DNA of 64,000 bases from Segatella copri (GCF_019249655.2 NZ_CP137557.1:588001-652000), one strand, 5' to 3'; shown: positions 25,846 through 34,237, counted from the stretch's first letter. Notes: a model not told the origin generated them from the sequence alone. A program made the numbers and translations.

Positions 25846-25891
25846 TAAGTTCTTGATGCATAAGCTTTGGAAAATGTGGAATTCTCTCTCA

Positions 25892-25915
25892 AAATATCGC
25901 TTTTAAACGATATTT
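25892..25915 (+). terminator. Possible hairpin after the ECF operon
   Basis: AAATATCG and CGATATTT pair across 8 nt; the following sequence is only mildly T-rich. Confidence 0.4.
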
Positions 25916-25961
25916 CATCTAAAATTATCTTTTTCTAGACTTCGGTCTTGTTATAATTTCG

Positions 25962-25969
25962 TAACTTTG
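25962..25969 (+). promoter_or_regulatory. Promoter of the heparinase II/III-type gene
   Basis: TAACTTTG, 19 bp before the ATG. Confidence 0.75.
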
Positions 25970-25988
25970 TACGCAAAAAGTAAACGAT

Positions 25989-27872
25989 ATGACTAAGAAA
26001 TTGATAATGATAATAGGCTTGGTGCTTTCATCCATGTTGATGAAAGCCCAGGCTTTTTTTATGCCTTTCCCGAAGGCGGGTGATAAATACTGGCAGAAGC
26101 AGGTGCCGGTGGCGATGCGCAACGACTATATCCGGTTGGGCAATCTCTATCAGAAGAAGCCTTGGAATGCCATCCCTGCTGAAACTTTTGCCGAGTTTCG
26201 AACCAATGGTAACCGTACCCGATACGAGGAGGCTAGCTTTGGTATCAGAAAACAGTTTGTCTGTCTGGTGATGGCAGAAATCATGCAGGGCAGGGGACGG
26301 TTTCTGCCTTCCATCCGCAAGGGCTTACATTATTTTATAGAGAAGGAACCATGGTGGGGAATCCCGGCACATTATCCGAAAGACCATCCTGAAAAGGATA
26401 TCCAGCCTGTAGATCTCTTCAATGCAGAGACGGCAGGCATGCTTGCCTGGACCCTTTATATGCTGGAAGATGAAATCAACAGGAAGGAAAAGGGACTCTG
26501 TGATCAGGTGAGAAGTGAGATAAATCGCCGATTCCTGCAACCGGTGTTGAACCAGCCGCAGGGCTGGAAGAGCAATGCCAACAACTGGAATACCTGGATT
26601 ACGAGCAACTGGTTGGAAACGGTATTGATTTGCGAATCAGATGCCAAGCAGCGAGATGCTGCCTTCAAGGGAGTGCAGCAGTGTCTGCGAACCTTCCTGA
26701 AGGGTTATCCCGATGATGGCGGTTGCGAGGAAGGCGTAAGCTATTGGGATTGTGCCGGAGCCTCGTTCTTCGAGTCGCTTTTCTTCATGCAGTTTGCGCC
26801 GAAGCAAGCCGTCCTTACTTTGACTGATGCTCAGAAGAAGAAGGTGGAGAACATGGGCAGATTCATCACTACGATGTATATCAACGACCTTACCTTCGTG
26901 AATTTCTCGGATGCCCAGGCAAAGAATATTCCGAACATTAACATCCTCTTTCCTTATGGAGCCTATCTCCAGAATGAACAGATGATGCAGCTGGCGGCAT
27001 ACGTGGGTAATAAATATCAATATACCCTCAAGCCTACTACGCTCTTCCAGAAATCGGGCAATTATCCTAAACTGGGTAGGGAACTGATGCTCCTCTCCAT
27101 GTTGCCGAAGTATCAGGCTACAGCTGCTGTGGAGCCAAAGACGGAAGATGCCTATCTGGAAAACTCCCAGATTATGGTGGCGAGCAACAAAAACTGGTTT
27201 GTGGCTGCAAAAGGTGGTAACAATGCCGAAAGCCATAATCACAACGACATCGGTAACTTTATTGTCTATCACAACAATCAGCCGGTGGTCATAGACCTGG
27301 GGCGTGATACCTATACCTCGAAATCATTCAGCAATCAGCGTTTTGAACTGATGAACTGCCGTTCGGCATATCACAATGTTCCCATCATCAACGGATTGGA
27401 GCAGAAGGATGGCAGGAAGTATCGTGCCGACAAGGTGAGCCATGTATTCAGCGAGGGCATCTCTTCTCTTACCCTGAATCTCGAAAAGGCATATACTGAG
27501 GCGGCGCATGTGGATAAATGGCTGCGTACCATCGTCCTGGATAGGGAATACAACTGGGTGGAAGTAACCGAACAGTATAAGCTCGATTCCCTGCAGATAG
27601 AGAAGGATCGACTGAACGGTCAGGTATTTGATAATCAGATTATCCTGATGGCTTTCGGCAAGCCTGTGGTGCAGAAGACAGGAAGAATCCTGCTTCAGGG
27701 TGGCAATGTGCGGTTGGAGTATGATGCACAGTATCTCTCGGCATCGGTAGAAAAGGTGCAGATGACGGATGGCATCATGAAGACCCAGTGGAAGGATAAC
27801 GTTTATCGCATCATCTTGCGATTGAACGATAATTATCCGATGGCGAAGGTAAAATATCGCTTTGTGAAATGA
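25989..27872 (+). CDS. Heparinase II/III-type polysaccharide lyase-like protein
   Basis: 627 residues with a signal peptide (MTKKLIMIIGLVLSSMLMKAQ). The first ~370 residues are helical, with NNWNTWITSNW, typical of the (alpha/alpha) toroid of these lyases. The C-terminal half has the heparinase II/III sheet-domain motif ESHNHNDIGNFIVYHNNQPVVIDLG, with a candidate metal-site His. Members cleave uronic-acid polymers by beta-elimination. The exact PL family cannot be told by eye. A rhamnose-glucuronate lyase of the PL27 type would fit the neighbouring enzyme set but is only a guess. It is a single gene with its own promoter. Confidence 0.75.
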   Translation: MTKKLIMIIGLVLSSMLMKAQAFFMPFPKAGDKYWQKQVPVAMRNDYIRLGNLYQKKPWNAIPAETFAEFRTNGNRTRYEEASFGIRKQFVCLVMAEIMQGRGRFLPSIRKGLHYFIEKEPWWGIPAHYPKDHPEKDIQPVDLFNAETAGMLAWTLYMLEDEINRKEKGLCDQVRSEINRRFLQPVLNQPQGWKSNANNWNTWITSNWLETVLICESDAKQRDAAFKGVQQCLRTFLKGYPDDGGCEEGVSYWDCAGASFFESLFFMQFAPKQAVLTLTDAQKKKVENMGRFITTMYINDLTFVNFSDAQAKNIPNINILFPYGAYLQNEQMMQLAAYVGNKYQYTLKPTTLFQKSGNYPKLGRELMLLSMLPKYQATAAVEPKTEDAYLENSQIMVASNKNWFVAAKGGNNAESHNHNDIGNFIVYHNNQPVVIDLGRDTYTSKSFSNQRFELMNCRSAYHNVPIINGLEQKDGRKYRADKVSHVFSEGISSLTLNLEKAYTEAAHVDKWLRTIVLDREYNWVEVTEQYKLDSLQIEKDRLNGQVFDNQIILMAFGKPVVQKTGRILLQGGNVRLEYDAQYLSASVEKVQMTDGIMKTQWKDNVYRIILRLNDNYPMAKVKYRFVK

Positions 27873-27913
27873 TTTTTTTTGAGAAAAGCCTTGCTATTCC
27901 CGATTATTTCCAC

Positions 27914-27921
27914 TATCTTTG
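27914..27921 (+). promoter_or_regulatory. Promoter of the second PF09820 ATPase gene
   Basis: TATCTTTG, 37 bp before the ATG. Confidence 0.8.
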
Positions 27922-27958
27922 CAATTGAATTAGTTGTACTCGATAAAACGAAGAAGAT

Positions 27959-29680
27959 ATGGATTACAAGAGATTACCATACGGCGTTGCTGATTATACC
28001 TGGATTAAGAGTCAGAACAGATACTGTGCTGACAAGACAATGTTTATACCTAAGATGGAGGAAGCAGGAGACTTTCTCTATCTCATCCGCCCACGCCGTT
28101 TTGGCAAGAGTGTCTTCCTCACGATGCTTCAAGCCTACTACGACATCGAGAAGAAAGACTCGTTCCATACCACATTCAAGGATACTTGGATTGAGTCGCA
28201 CCCAACCGAAGGACTTGGCAAATATCAAGTTTTATACTTTGATTTCTCCAGAGCTGCAGCAGGTCCTAGTACTTTGGAGGAAAACTTCAATCTATATTGT
28301 AACAGCGTATTGGATGGCTTCATCAAAAAGTATGCTGCCTATTATGATGAAGATTTCAACATGGAGGAATACCTTGGTTTTTCCGGTGCCTCCTATAAGC
28401 TAAATGCACTGAATGTTTATTCCAAAAGCAAAGGTACGCAACTTTATCTCATCATTGACGAGTATGACAACTTCACCAACAATATCCTGAGCGAGGAAGG
28501 AGAAGCTGTATATCACGCCCTGACTCATGCACAAGGCTTCTACCGTGACTTCTTCAAGCTATTCAAGGGAATGTTCCAACGCATCATGATGATGGGAGTA
28601 AGTCCTGTCACCGTGAACGACCTCAACAGTGGCTATAACATCGGCACCAATCTCTCCATGGACCCCATGTTCAACATGATGTTGGGATTCAGCGAGAACG
28701 AGGTACGGGAAATGATAGAATACTACAGAGAAGTAGGACTCATCAAGGTTCCGACCGACCAGCTGATTACCGACATGAAGCCTTGGTATGACAACTATTG
28801 TTTCGCAAAGGACAGTCTGGTCACAGATCCAAAGATGTTCAATTCGGATATGGTTATCTATTATCTCCGCCATTTCATCCGTTTTGGCAAAGCGCCGGAC
28901 GAGATGGTAGACCCAAACACCATGACCGATTATGCCAAGATGAAGAAGATCATCTTCCTGGACAAGCTGCAGGGCGACCGCAAGAGCGTGCTGAAAGAAA
29001 TCATCAACCAAGGTTACATCTGGGCGGAGCTGAGAGAAAGTTTCCCTGCTGAAGACTTGGTTGACCCTGACCTGTTCCCAAGTCTGCTCTACTATTATGG
29101 CATGCTGACCATCATTGGCAAGCGTGGCAGAAGAGTAAAGTTGGGAATCCCTAACGAGAATGTACGCCGCCAATATTACGGCTATGTGTTGGATGAATAC
29201 AACAGGGATGCCAAAATCAACAATAATCATCTTGCCGACCGATACGATGTAATGGCTTTGGATGGTAACATCAAGCCAGCCATCGAATACATCGCCGAAG
29301 GTTACCGAAACTGCACAAGTATTCACTCCAGCATCCAGGCAGAGCGCAATCTGCAAGGTTTCATCGCCGCTTATCTCAACCATAGTGGTTATTACTACAT
29401 CATCCAGGAAATGGAGTTGAATGGTGGTTATTGCGACTTGACGATGATTCCGGACCTCACCCGTTTTCCAGAGGTTGCCCATGCCTACCTCTTGGAGTTG
29501 AAATATCTGAAAACGGGCGATACCGATGAAGAAGGAAACAAGGCCTTGGAAGAAGCAAGGACTCAGTTGGAGCAATATGCGCAAGACACAAGATTGCCAC
29601 AGCTGATGAATGGAAAGCCTATCCACAAGATAGCCATCATCTATAAAGGTAATGACTTGTGGAAAATAACGGAGTGCTAA
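27959..29680 (+). CDS. AAA-ATPase-like plus PD-(D/E)XK nuclease-like protein, second copy
   Basis: 573 residues. Same family as 4827-6596: PYGVADY...YCADKT, P-loop RPRRFGKS (44-51), Walker B YLIIDEYDNF, and MGVSPVTVNDL with SGYNIGTN. The C-terminal nuclease-like part has CDLTMIP followed by YLLELKYLKTG (E-x-K). The two proteins are clearly diverged, not a recent duplication. The biological role is unknown. A hairpin of the direct-repeat unit follows the stop and probably ends the transcript. Confidence 0.85.
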   Translation: MDYKRLPYGVADYTWIKSQNRYCADKTMFIPKMEEAGDFLYLIRPRRFGKSVFLTMLQAYYDIEKKDSFHTTFKDTWIESHPTEGLGKYQVLYFDFSRAAAGPSTLEENFNLYCNSVLDGFIKKYAAYYDEDFNMEEYLGFSGASYKLNALNVYSKSKGTQLYLIIDEYDNFTNNILSEEGEAVYHALTHAQGFYRDFFKLFKGMFQRIMMMGVSPVTVNDLNSGYNIGTNLSMDPMFNMMLGFSENEVREMIEYYREVGLIKVPTDQLITDMKPWYDNYCFAKDSLVTDPKMFNSDMVIYYLRHFIRFGKAPDEMVDPNTMTDYAKMKKIIFLDKLQGDRKSVLKEIINQGYIWAELRESFPAEDLVDPDLFPSLLYYYGMLTIIGKRGRRVKLGIPNENVRRQYYGYVLDEYNRDAKINNNHLADRYDVMALDGNIKPAIEYIAEGYRNCTSIHSSIQAERNLQGFIAAYLNHSGYYYIIQEMELNGGYCDLTMIPDLTRFPEVAHAYLLELKYLKTGDTDEEGNKALEEARTQLEQYAQDTRLPQLMNGKPIHKIAIIYKGNDLWKITEC

Positions 29681-29697
29681 AGAATTTAAAAAACGAC

Positions 29698-29766
29698 AAG
29701 GGTCTATATGCCATGATGAATACAGGTGGCGTATAGACCCTTGATTATATGGTGATATTCGTAATC
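29698..29766 (+). repeat. Left copy of a ~67-bp direct repeat with terminator hairpin
   Basis: Stem AAGGGTCTATA (29698-29708) pairs with TATAGACCCTT (29732-29742), with inner pairing GCCA/TGGC, followed by ATATGGTGATATTCGTAATC. A near-identical unit lies at 33028-33094 in the same orientation. Confidence 0.85.
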
Positions 29767-29942
29767 ACATTAGCTTTTGGGCTTTCAGCTCGTTTCAACC
29801 GTACAGGCAGAAAAGTTTTTTTGTGAGAAAAAGTCTCAAAGTCTCATTTTTGGGAGTGGATAATGACGTAATTGTTTGATTGATAGTAAGATATAAAAAT
29901 GAGACTTTTCTGATGTTTTTACAAGAAGTATCATTAAAGTCT

Positions 29943-29950
29943 CATAGAAG
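29943..29950 (+). repeat. IS66 target-site duplication, left
   Basis: CATAGAAG, identical to 32529-32536. Confidence 0.95.
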
Positions 29951-29991
29951 GTAAGCGGCTCCGCGTTTATACCTTGCATAATTCAAAAAAA

Positions 29992-30028
29992 ACAGTAACA
30001 GCTGATTAAACAAATGCTGTTACTGCTT
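29992..30028 (-). terminator. Hairpin over the IS66 transposase stop
   Basis: CAGTAACAGC and GCTGTTACTG pair across ~13 nt, overlapping the stop codon. Confidence 0.5.
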
Positions 30029-31600
30029 TTTCCATCGGTCAGGAAGTAAGTCTCTATATTTCTCCAGTGGGGTATTCGGTTGCCATTCAATGGTCTTTTC
30101 TATGACATCGCTAATGTATTCAAACAGATTGATGCCATTCAACTTGCATGAAATAGCTATAGAATATAGGATAGCTCCCCGTCTTGCTCCTTCGTGCGAG
30201 CCAAAGAACATAGAGTTTCTTCTTGATAGTGATATGTACCTCTGGATTCTCTCAATGTAGTTGTTATCGAGAGCCGTATCACCTCTTTTGAAGATGTCAC
30301 AAATGGCATTATATTCATTAAGGGCATAGCCGACCGCCTGCGCCAAGGTAGACTTGGGCAGCAAATCCTTCCTGGAAGATATTTCCTCCAGTTTCTCCAA
30401 TAAATCCTGTAAAATGTCTGGTGCGTATGACTGCCGATAGGCAAGATGGTCTTCAACGGTCCATCCATTTACCCCAACCTTATGTTTTTTGTCTTCTCGA
30501 TAAAATCTGTTGATGATATCTACGACCTTCTGAGCATCCTTGTCCTCCTTGCCGCAGTCGATGAAGTCTCTCTTGACATGCTGTAGGCAGGCGATTCTCA
30601 TAATGTCAGGATAAGCATCCGACTCCAGTTTCCGGTAAGGAGCATATGCATCACTCTGTATGGTACCTTTATAATCAGAGAATACGTTAAGTATGACCTG
30701 CTCAGAACGTGAACCATCCTCATATACGAAGAAGACAAGTCCCAGTTCAGGCGCACTTACAGCCCAGAGGTAGCCTTTCTTCGAACCCTTGTCCGTAGGC
30801 TTTGTCTTGGCTAACAGCACTTTATGATATGTCTCGTCTGCCGAGACATAATCCTGCTGCAACACTACTTGGCAGATAGCCTTATAGAAGTTTTCCAGTA
30901 CATCGGCACTTCTGGCAATCAGCTTGTTTGCCGTAGCTTTCCTTAACGTAAACCCATTGTCGGCAAAGTATTTGGTAATTCGCTCTACCGGCATGGAATA
31001 GATGTATCGCATCTGCAGGAGACCTGCTGCAAAGGAAGGTGAATAGGAAGAATTCAACAACAGAGCCGGCGGAGTCTTCCCCGGATACATGATACTTCCA
31101 TCCGTATAAGTGTTGATGTGATACACGGTCTTGATGAACTTGATGGGTTCCATGCTGTAACGTATACAGGTACGAGTCCCGAAGAGACGCAACGTCTTCA
31201 AAAGCTCTGCATCCATGACTGGATCTATCGTAACATGCACTTCTTTCATTTCGTAATGCATGTCACGCTTGGCTCCGTTGTTTTTGCGTGCCTTTCTTTT
31301 TTCGGCCTGCTCTTTTTTCTTCTTGTCAAATTCCTCCTGGGGCATCGAGTCTTGTGGATTCTTCTCCTGACGTTCGGACTTCTTGCCTGAAACGAGCTTG
31401 CCGAGTGCCTTGTTCTGACGATTCGCTTTGTCTATGGCGATTCCTTTCTGGACGAGTAGTTCTTCTAATGACTTTATACGTATAATGAGTTCGTTGACCT
31501 GTAGGGTCAGCGAACTCACTGTAGTATTAGCTTGCTGAAGTTGTTCGTTGGCAAGCTGAAGTTGTTCCTTCAAAAGTACTATAATTTCGTCCTTTGTCAT
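30020..31600 (-). CDS. tnpC: IS66 family transposase (TnpC)
   Basis: 526 residues. An N-terminal leucine-rich coiled coil (~10-65) and a basic linker are followed by the zinc-binding-like region and the DDE core. Candidate catalytic residues lie in SADETYHKV, QSDAYAPYRKL and DNNYIERIQRYI. The C-terminus has the family block GARRGAILYSIAISCKLNGINLFEYI. It has its own TATCTTTG box at 31605-31612 only 4 nt before the ATG, implying a nearly leaderless transcript. Confidence 0.96.
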   Translation of the reverse strand: MTKDEIIVLLKEQLQLANEQLQQANTTVSSLTLQVNELIIRIKSLEELLVQKGIAIDKANRQNKALGKLVSGKKSERQEKNPQDSMPQEEFDKKKKEQAEKRKARKNNGAKRDMHYEMKEVHVTIDPVMDAELLKTLRLFGTRTCIRYSMEPIKFIKTVYHINTYTDGSIMYPGKTPPALLLNSSYSPSFAAGLLQMRYIYSMPVERITKYFADNGFTLRKATANKLIARSADVLENFYKAICQVVLQQDYVSADETYHKVLLAKTKPTDKGSKKGYLWAVSAPELGLVFFVYEDGSRSEQVILNVFSDYKGTIQSDAYAPYRKLESDAYPDIMRIACLQHVKRDFIDCGKEDKDAQKVVDIINRFYREDKKHKVGVNGWTVEDHLAYRQSYAPDILQDLLEKLEEISSRKDLLPKSTLAQAVGYALNEYNAICDIFKRGDTALDNNYIERIQRYISLSRRNSMFFGSHEGARRGAILYSIAISCKLNGINLFEYISDVIEKTIEWQPNTPLEKYRDLLPDRWKKQ

Positions 31601-31604
31601 AGTG

Positions 31605-31612
31605 CAAAGATA
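31605..31612 (-). promoter_or_regulatory. Internal promoter of the IS66 transposase
   Basis: Minus-strand TATCTTTG immediately before the start codon. Confidence 0.7.
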
Positions 31613-31701
31613 CGAAAAAATATCGAGATATGCAAGTATTCTTATATATTATTTTTAGTTATTTTATTGATGTACAATATGTTAGAATTTTCCTGCCGCT
31701 A

Positions 31702-32049
31702 CTATAGATTGAGTCTCTTTCTATATTTCATGCTTTTTAGGCAAATTCCGCTCATGATGGCCGATAGTGTCCTGTACGGCATTTTGCATTGTTTGTTCTT
31801 GGGGTCAAAGAATGGTAATTCAAAGGTTCCTCGCTCCAATCGCTTCTGGTACAGCAAGAAACCATCGCCATCCCACTTGAGCATTTTTACCTGCTGGCGG
31901 TTCTTGGAGAAGAAGATGAATACCGCACCACCAAGTGGCGGAAGTTCCAGCTCGGTTCTCACTATCTGATACAAGCCATTTATGCCCATGTTCATTCGTA
32001 CGTATCTCTGGCAGACATAGTACTGGGTACTCTCATTCAATCCAAACAT
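31702..32049 (-). CDS. tnpB: IS66 accessory protein TnpB (Orf2)
   Basis: 115 residues with the family core: RMNMGINGLYQIV, AVFIFFSKNRQQVKMLKWDGDGF and LYQKRLERGTFE. It is needed with the other IS66 proteins for transposition in studied members. Its start overlaps the end of the preceding gene by 13 bp, suggesting coupled translation. Confidence 0.95.
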   Translation of the reverse strand: MFGLNESTQYYVCQRYVRMNMGINGLYQIVRTELELPPLGGAVFIFFSKNRQQVKMLKWDGDGFLLYQKRLERGTFELPFFDPKNKQCKMPYRTLSAIMSGICLKSMKYRKRLNL

Positions 32050-32447
32050 ACTGCATCCTCCTTCTCATAAAGTTTCATCAACGCCATAACAGACTTGGCA
32101 CATCCTTTTTTAACGGAAACCAAAGTTCCATTTGGAAAGGTTATGTTTATGCCATAAAGGAGGTCCTCCATAGGAAGATCTATGGTAGGAGGTTCCATAG
32201 GCACGAACATCATGCCTGTACTTGATGCAGATGCTTCTGCTTTTTCTCTGCGGGCTGCCTCCTGGGCTTGGCGGATTTCCTGCTTGGCACGTAAAACTGA
32301 ATATCCTTTTTCGCACATCCAGTTCATCATGGTGCGATGATTTACATGTCTTTCCTTCAAGAAAGGAGTAAGTTGGGCCTTGGGGTTTCGATTCAGATAG
32401 ACTAAGAAGGAATCCCAAGCCTTCTCAAAACGTTCGTTTGCTGTCAT
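32037..32447 (-). CDS. tnpA: IS66 TnpA-like protein (Orf1)
   Basis: 136 residues from MTANERFEKAW; a longer frame starts at 32489 but crosses the -7 box at 32475. The N-terminal half reads as a helix-turn-helix region (LTPFLKERHVNHRTMMNWMCEKGY) and is followed by a basic helix and an acidic C-terminus. Position and size fit the IS66 Orf1, thought to bind DNA. Confidence 0.85.
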   Translation of the reverse strand: MTANERFEKAWDSFLVYLNRNPKAQLTPFLKERHVNHRTMMNWMCEKGYSVLRAKQEIRQAQEAARREKAEASASSTGMMFVPMEPPTIDLPMEDLLYGINITFPNGTLVSVKKGCAKSVMALMKLYEKEDAVCLD

Positions 32448-32474
32448 AATTTGTTTGATTTTAAAATGATGGTG

Positions 32475-32482
32475 CAAAGGTA
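32475..32482 (-). promoter_or_regulatory. IS66 operon promoter
   Basis: Minus-strand TACCTTTG, 28 bp before the tnpA start and inside the IS end. Confidence 0.75.
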
Positions 32483-32528
32483 CGAACAAATGAGAAGACT
32501 ACAATGGTATAAACGCGGAGCCGCTTAC

Positions 32529-32536
32529 CATAGAAG
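32529..32536 (+). repeat. IS66 target-site duplication, right
   Basis: CATAGAAG, identical to 29943-29950. Confidence 0.95.
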
Positions 32537-32632
32537 TATCATAAACTACCCATTCGGGGAATTTATGTCTAGAAAAGCAGGAATAAAAGTAGAGAAGTGT
32601 CTACTATTTCGGTTAAATAAGGTCCATCGGCT

Positions 32633-32760
32633 GGTCTCTTGATGCCCGTTACATGGGCACTTAGAGACCATGTACTGGGCATCGAGAGACTATGTACTGG
32701 GCACTGGTTGCCCATACCATGGGCATAGAGTGCCCAACGTTTGGGACTGTTTTTGGGCAC
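32633..32760 (+). other. Hairpin cluster inside the non-coding element
   Basis: GGTCTCT...TGCCC / GGGCA...AGAGACC forms a two-part stem at 32633-32669. TGGGCA/TGCCCA pair at 32698-32714, and TGCCCAT-acc-ATGGGCA at 32709-32725. The unit AGAGAC(C/T)ATGTACTGGGCA occurs twice. After it, 32800-32902 has at least five (A/G)TGATAC(T/A)TT-type units. From 32537 to 33115 I find no supportable gene. Confidence 0.6.
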
Positions 32761-33027
32761 TATATTAGCAAGCTGCGTTGCAATTATGCATTGGCGCTAA
32801 ATGTTGCTTTTGTGATACTTTTGTGGTGCTTCTATTATGCTTCAATGATACATTCTGTGATACTTTATGCTGCTTTTATGATACTTCTATGATACTTTAT
32901 GTAAAATTATCAGAAAAGTCTCATTTGTGTCAACATATTGATTATTAATTAGATAAACGGACTTTTGCTACAAAAAATGAGACTTTGATACTTTTCCTCG
33001 CCAAAAACTTTTTTCACGGGAAATAGA

Positions 33028-33094
33028 AAGGGCCTATATGCCACGATGAAAAGGTGGCGTATAGACCCTTGATTTTATGGTGATATTCGTAATC
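33028..33094 (+). repeat. Right copy of the ~67-bp direct repeat with hairpin
   Basis: AAGGGCCTATA (33028-33038) and TATAGACCCTT (33060-33070) form the stem; the tail TATGGTGATATTCGTAATC matches the left copy. It lies past the stop of the minus-strand Rpn gene, which it could terminate. Confidence 0.85.
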
Positions 33095-33115
33095 TACATC
33101 TCCGCTTTCTGTTTT

Positions 33116-34084
33116 TTATGAATTGCTCAGATTCTTAATGATTTCCAAAGGGAGCTGGGTAGCTTTGGCAACCTGTTCGGCTGAAAGTCCCATTGCCAGC
33201 ATATTCTTAGCTATTTCCAGGGCTTTCTGGTTCATACCTTTTTCCATACCTTTCGCCATACCTTTTTCCATACCTTCCGCAAGACCTTCTTGCTTACCTT
33301 TCGCCATACCTAATTCCATTCCCTTTTCCATGCCTTCAGCTATACCTTCACGCTTGGCAGTGTCTACGGAATTCTTGATGTCGCGATATGCCATCTTGCT
33401 GGTCTCGTACTCCCTCATCTCCTGCGGAGTGAACTTGGCTATCTCGGCTTCCTCAAAGAGGCGGTCGAAGACCTAGTCGCACAGCTCCTTCGGACGCTGG
33501 GTAAGCTTATAGAGGTTCTTCAGTGCATAGAGCCACTTCTCGTAAAGCGTATTCAATTCTTCCAGGGGTTTGTTGAACTTGGAAATCTCTACATAAATAT
33601 ATTCGAGCTTGTCGTAAAATACTTTGTGGGTAGCTGTGTCGCACAACTGCACATGATGGCGGATTTTCTCCTTGTCGAATGCATCCTCGTTCATGCTGAA
33701 GTTGAGCAGGGCAACGGTATAGACATGATTGAGTTTGAAATCCCATTCACTCCCCTTAGGTGCCTGTTCACGGATAGGAAAGGTTGAGTAGAAGAGGGAG
33801 CGGTCCTTGAAATACGTCTGGTAGGCATTCTGCATTTCTACGATGAACTTCTCGCCGTTTTCGCCCTCGCAATATACATCAAAGATGGCTCTGCGGTCGG
33901 TATATACATCTCCCACATGCTCTGGATTCAGATACGATACGTCCTTCACAACCTGTCTGCCATTAAACAAGCTGTTGAGGAAGCAAATGAGCAAATCCTT
34001 GTTCATTGCTGTTCCAAAAATTCGCTTGAAACCGAAATCGGTCAGCAAGCTGATATATCTTTCTTCTACCTGCTTCATAATCAT
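33116..34084 (-). pseudogene. Rpn-family (PDDEXK_2) nuclease/transposase gene broken by one amber codon
   Basis: The first part (start at 34084 or 34078, with MKQVEERYISLLTDFGFKRIFG, the family hallmark) ends at a TAG at 33473-33475 after PKELCD. The same frame continues without a shift through VFDRLFEEAEIAKFTPQEM, the usual family continuation, to a TAA at 33116. The catalytic-type residues D (AIFDVYCE) and E-x-Q (IVEMQNAY) are in the intact first part. The tail has a Gly-Met-Glu-Lys repeat region. One base change therefore splits an otherwise complete ~320-residue protein; a sequencing error is possible. Rpn proteins are linked to recombination and phage defence. Confidence 0.85.
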
Positions 34085-34106
34085 CTGTTTTAAAAATCCA
34101 TGCCGC

Positions 34107-34114
34107 AAAGTTAC
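34107..34114 (-). promoter_or_regulatory. Promoter of the Rpn-type gene
   Basis: Minus-strand TAACTTTG. It excludes the frame start at 34108. Confidence 0.75.
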
Positions 34115-34124
34115 AAAAAATATG

Positions 34125-34189
34125 AGATTACGACAACTTTTAAACGAAAAATCTGTCGTAACCTCAATAAAAAAGCGAGATTGCGACAG
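34125..34189. promoter_or_regulatory. Three operator-like repeats upstream of the Rpn gene
   Basis: GAGATTACGACA (34125-34136), its near inverse TGTCGTAACCTC (34155-34166) and GAGATTGCGACA (34178-34189) sit just upstream of the promoter at 34107. They could be protein-binding sites or a hairpin ending the HTCS transcript. Confidence 0.55.
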
Positions 34190-34237
34190 ATTTCTTTATA
34201 TGTTACCCCGGAATGCGAAATTTCCTGAGGACTTCAA

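Larger units (their letters stand above)
29951..32528 (-). mobile_element. Intact IS66-family insertion sequence
   Basis: 2578 bp with perfect 23-bp terminal inverted repeats (29951-29973 and 32506-32528, outer end GTAAGCGGCTCCGCG) and 8-bp target duplications, both standard for IS66. Three intact genes lie on the minus strand in the family order: TnpA-like, TnpB, then the large transposase. Nothing is broken, so it could still be active. It inserted into the non-coding element described separately. Confidence 0.97.
29808..33019. repeat. MITE-like non-coding element with long inverted arms, split by IS66
   Basis: The left arm (29808-29914 and onward through 29950) contains CAAAGTCTCATTTTT and ATGAGACTTTTCTGAT. 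The right arm (about 32872-33019) is its reverse complement, with ATCAGAAAAGTCTCATTT and AAATGAGACTTTGA. Beyond these, AGAAGTATCAT units on the left mirror ATGATACTTCT units on the right. With the IS and one 8-bp duplicate removed the element is about 626 bp and holds no convincing gene. The core (32633-32760) is a cluster of hairpins built on GGGCA/TGCCC. Confidence 0.7.

Noticed and set aside
33028..33094. IS66 target duplication extended to the 67-bp repeats
   Set aside because: The IS has its own perfect 8-bp duplications; the longer direct repeats lie far outside it and are independent.
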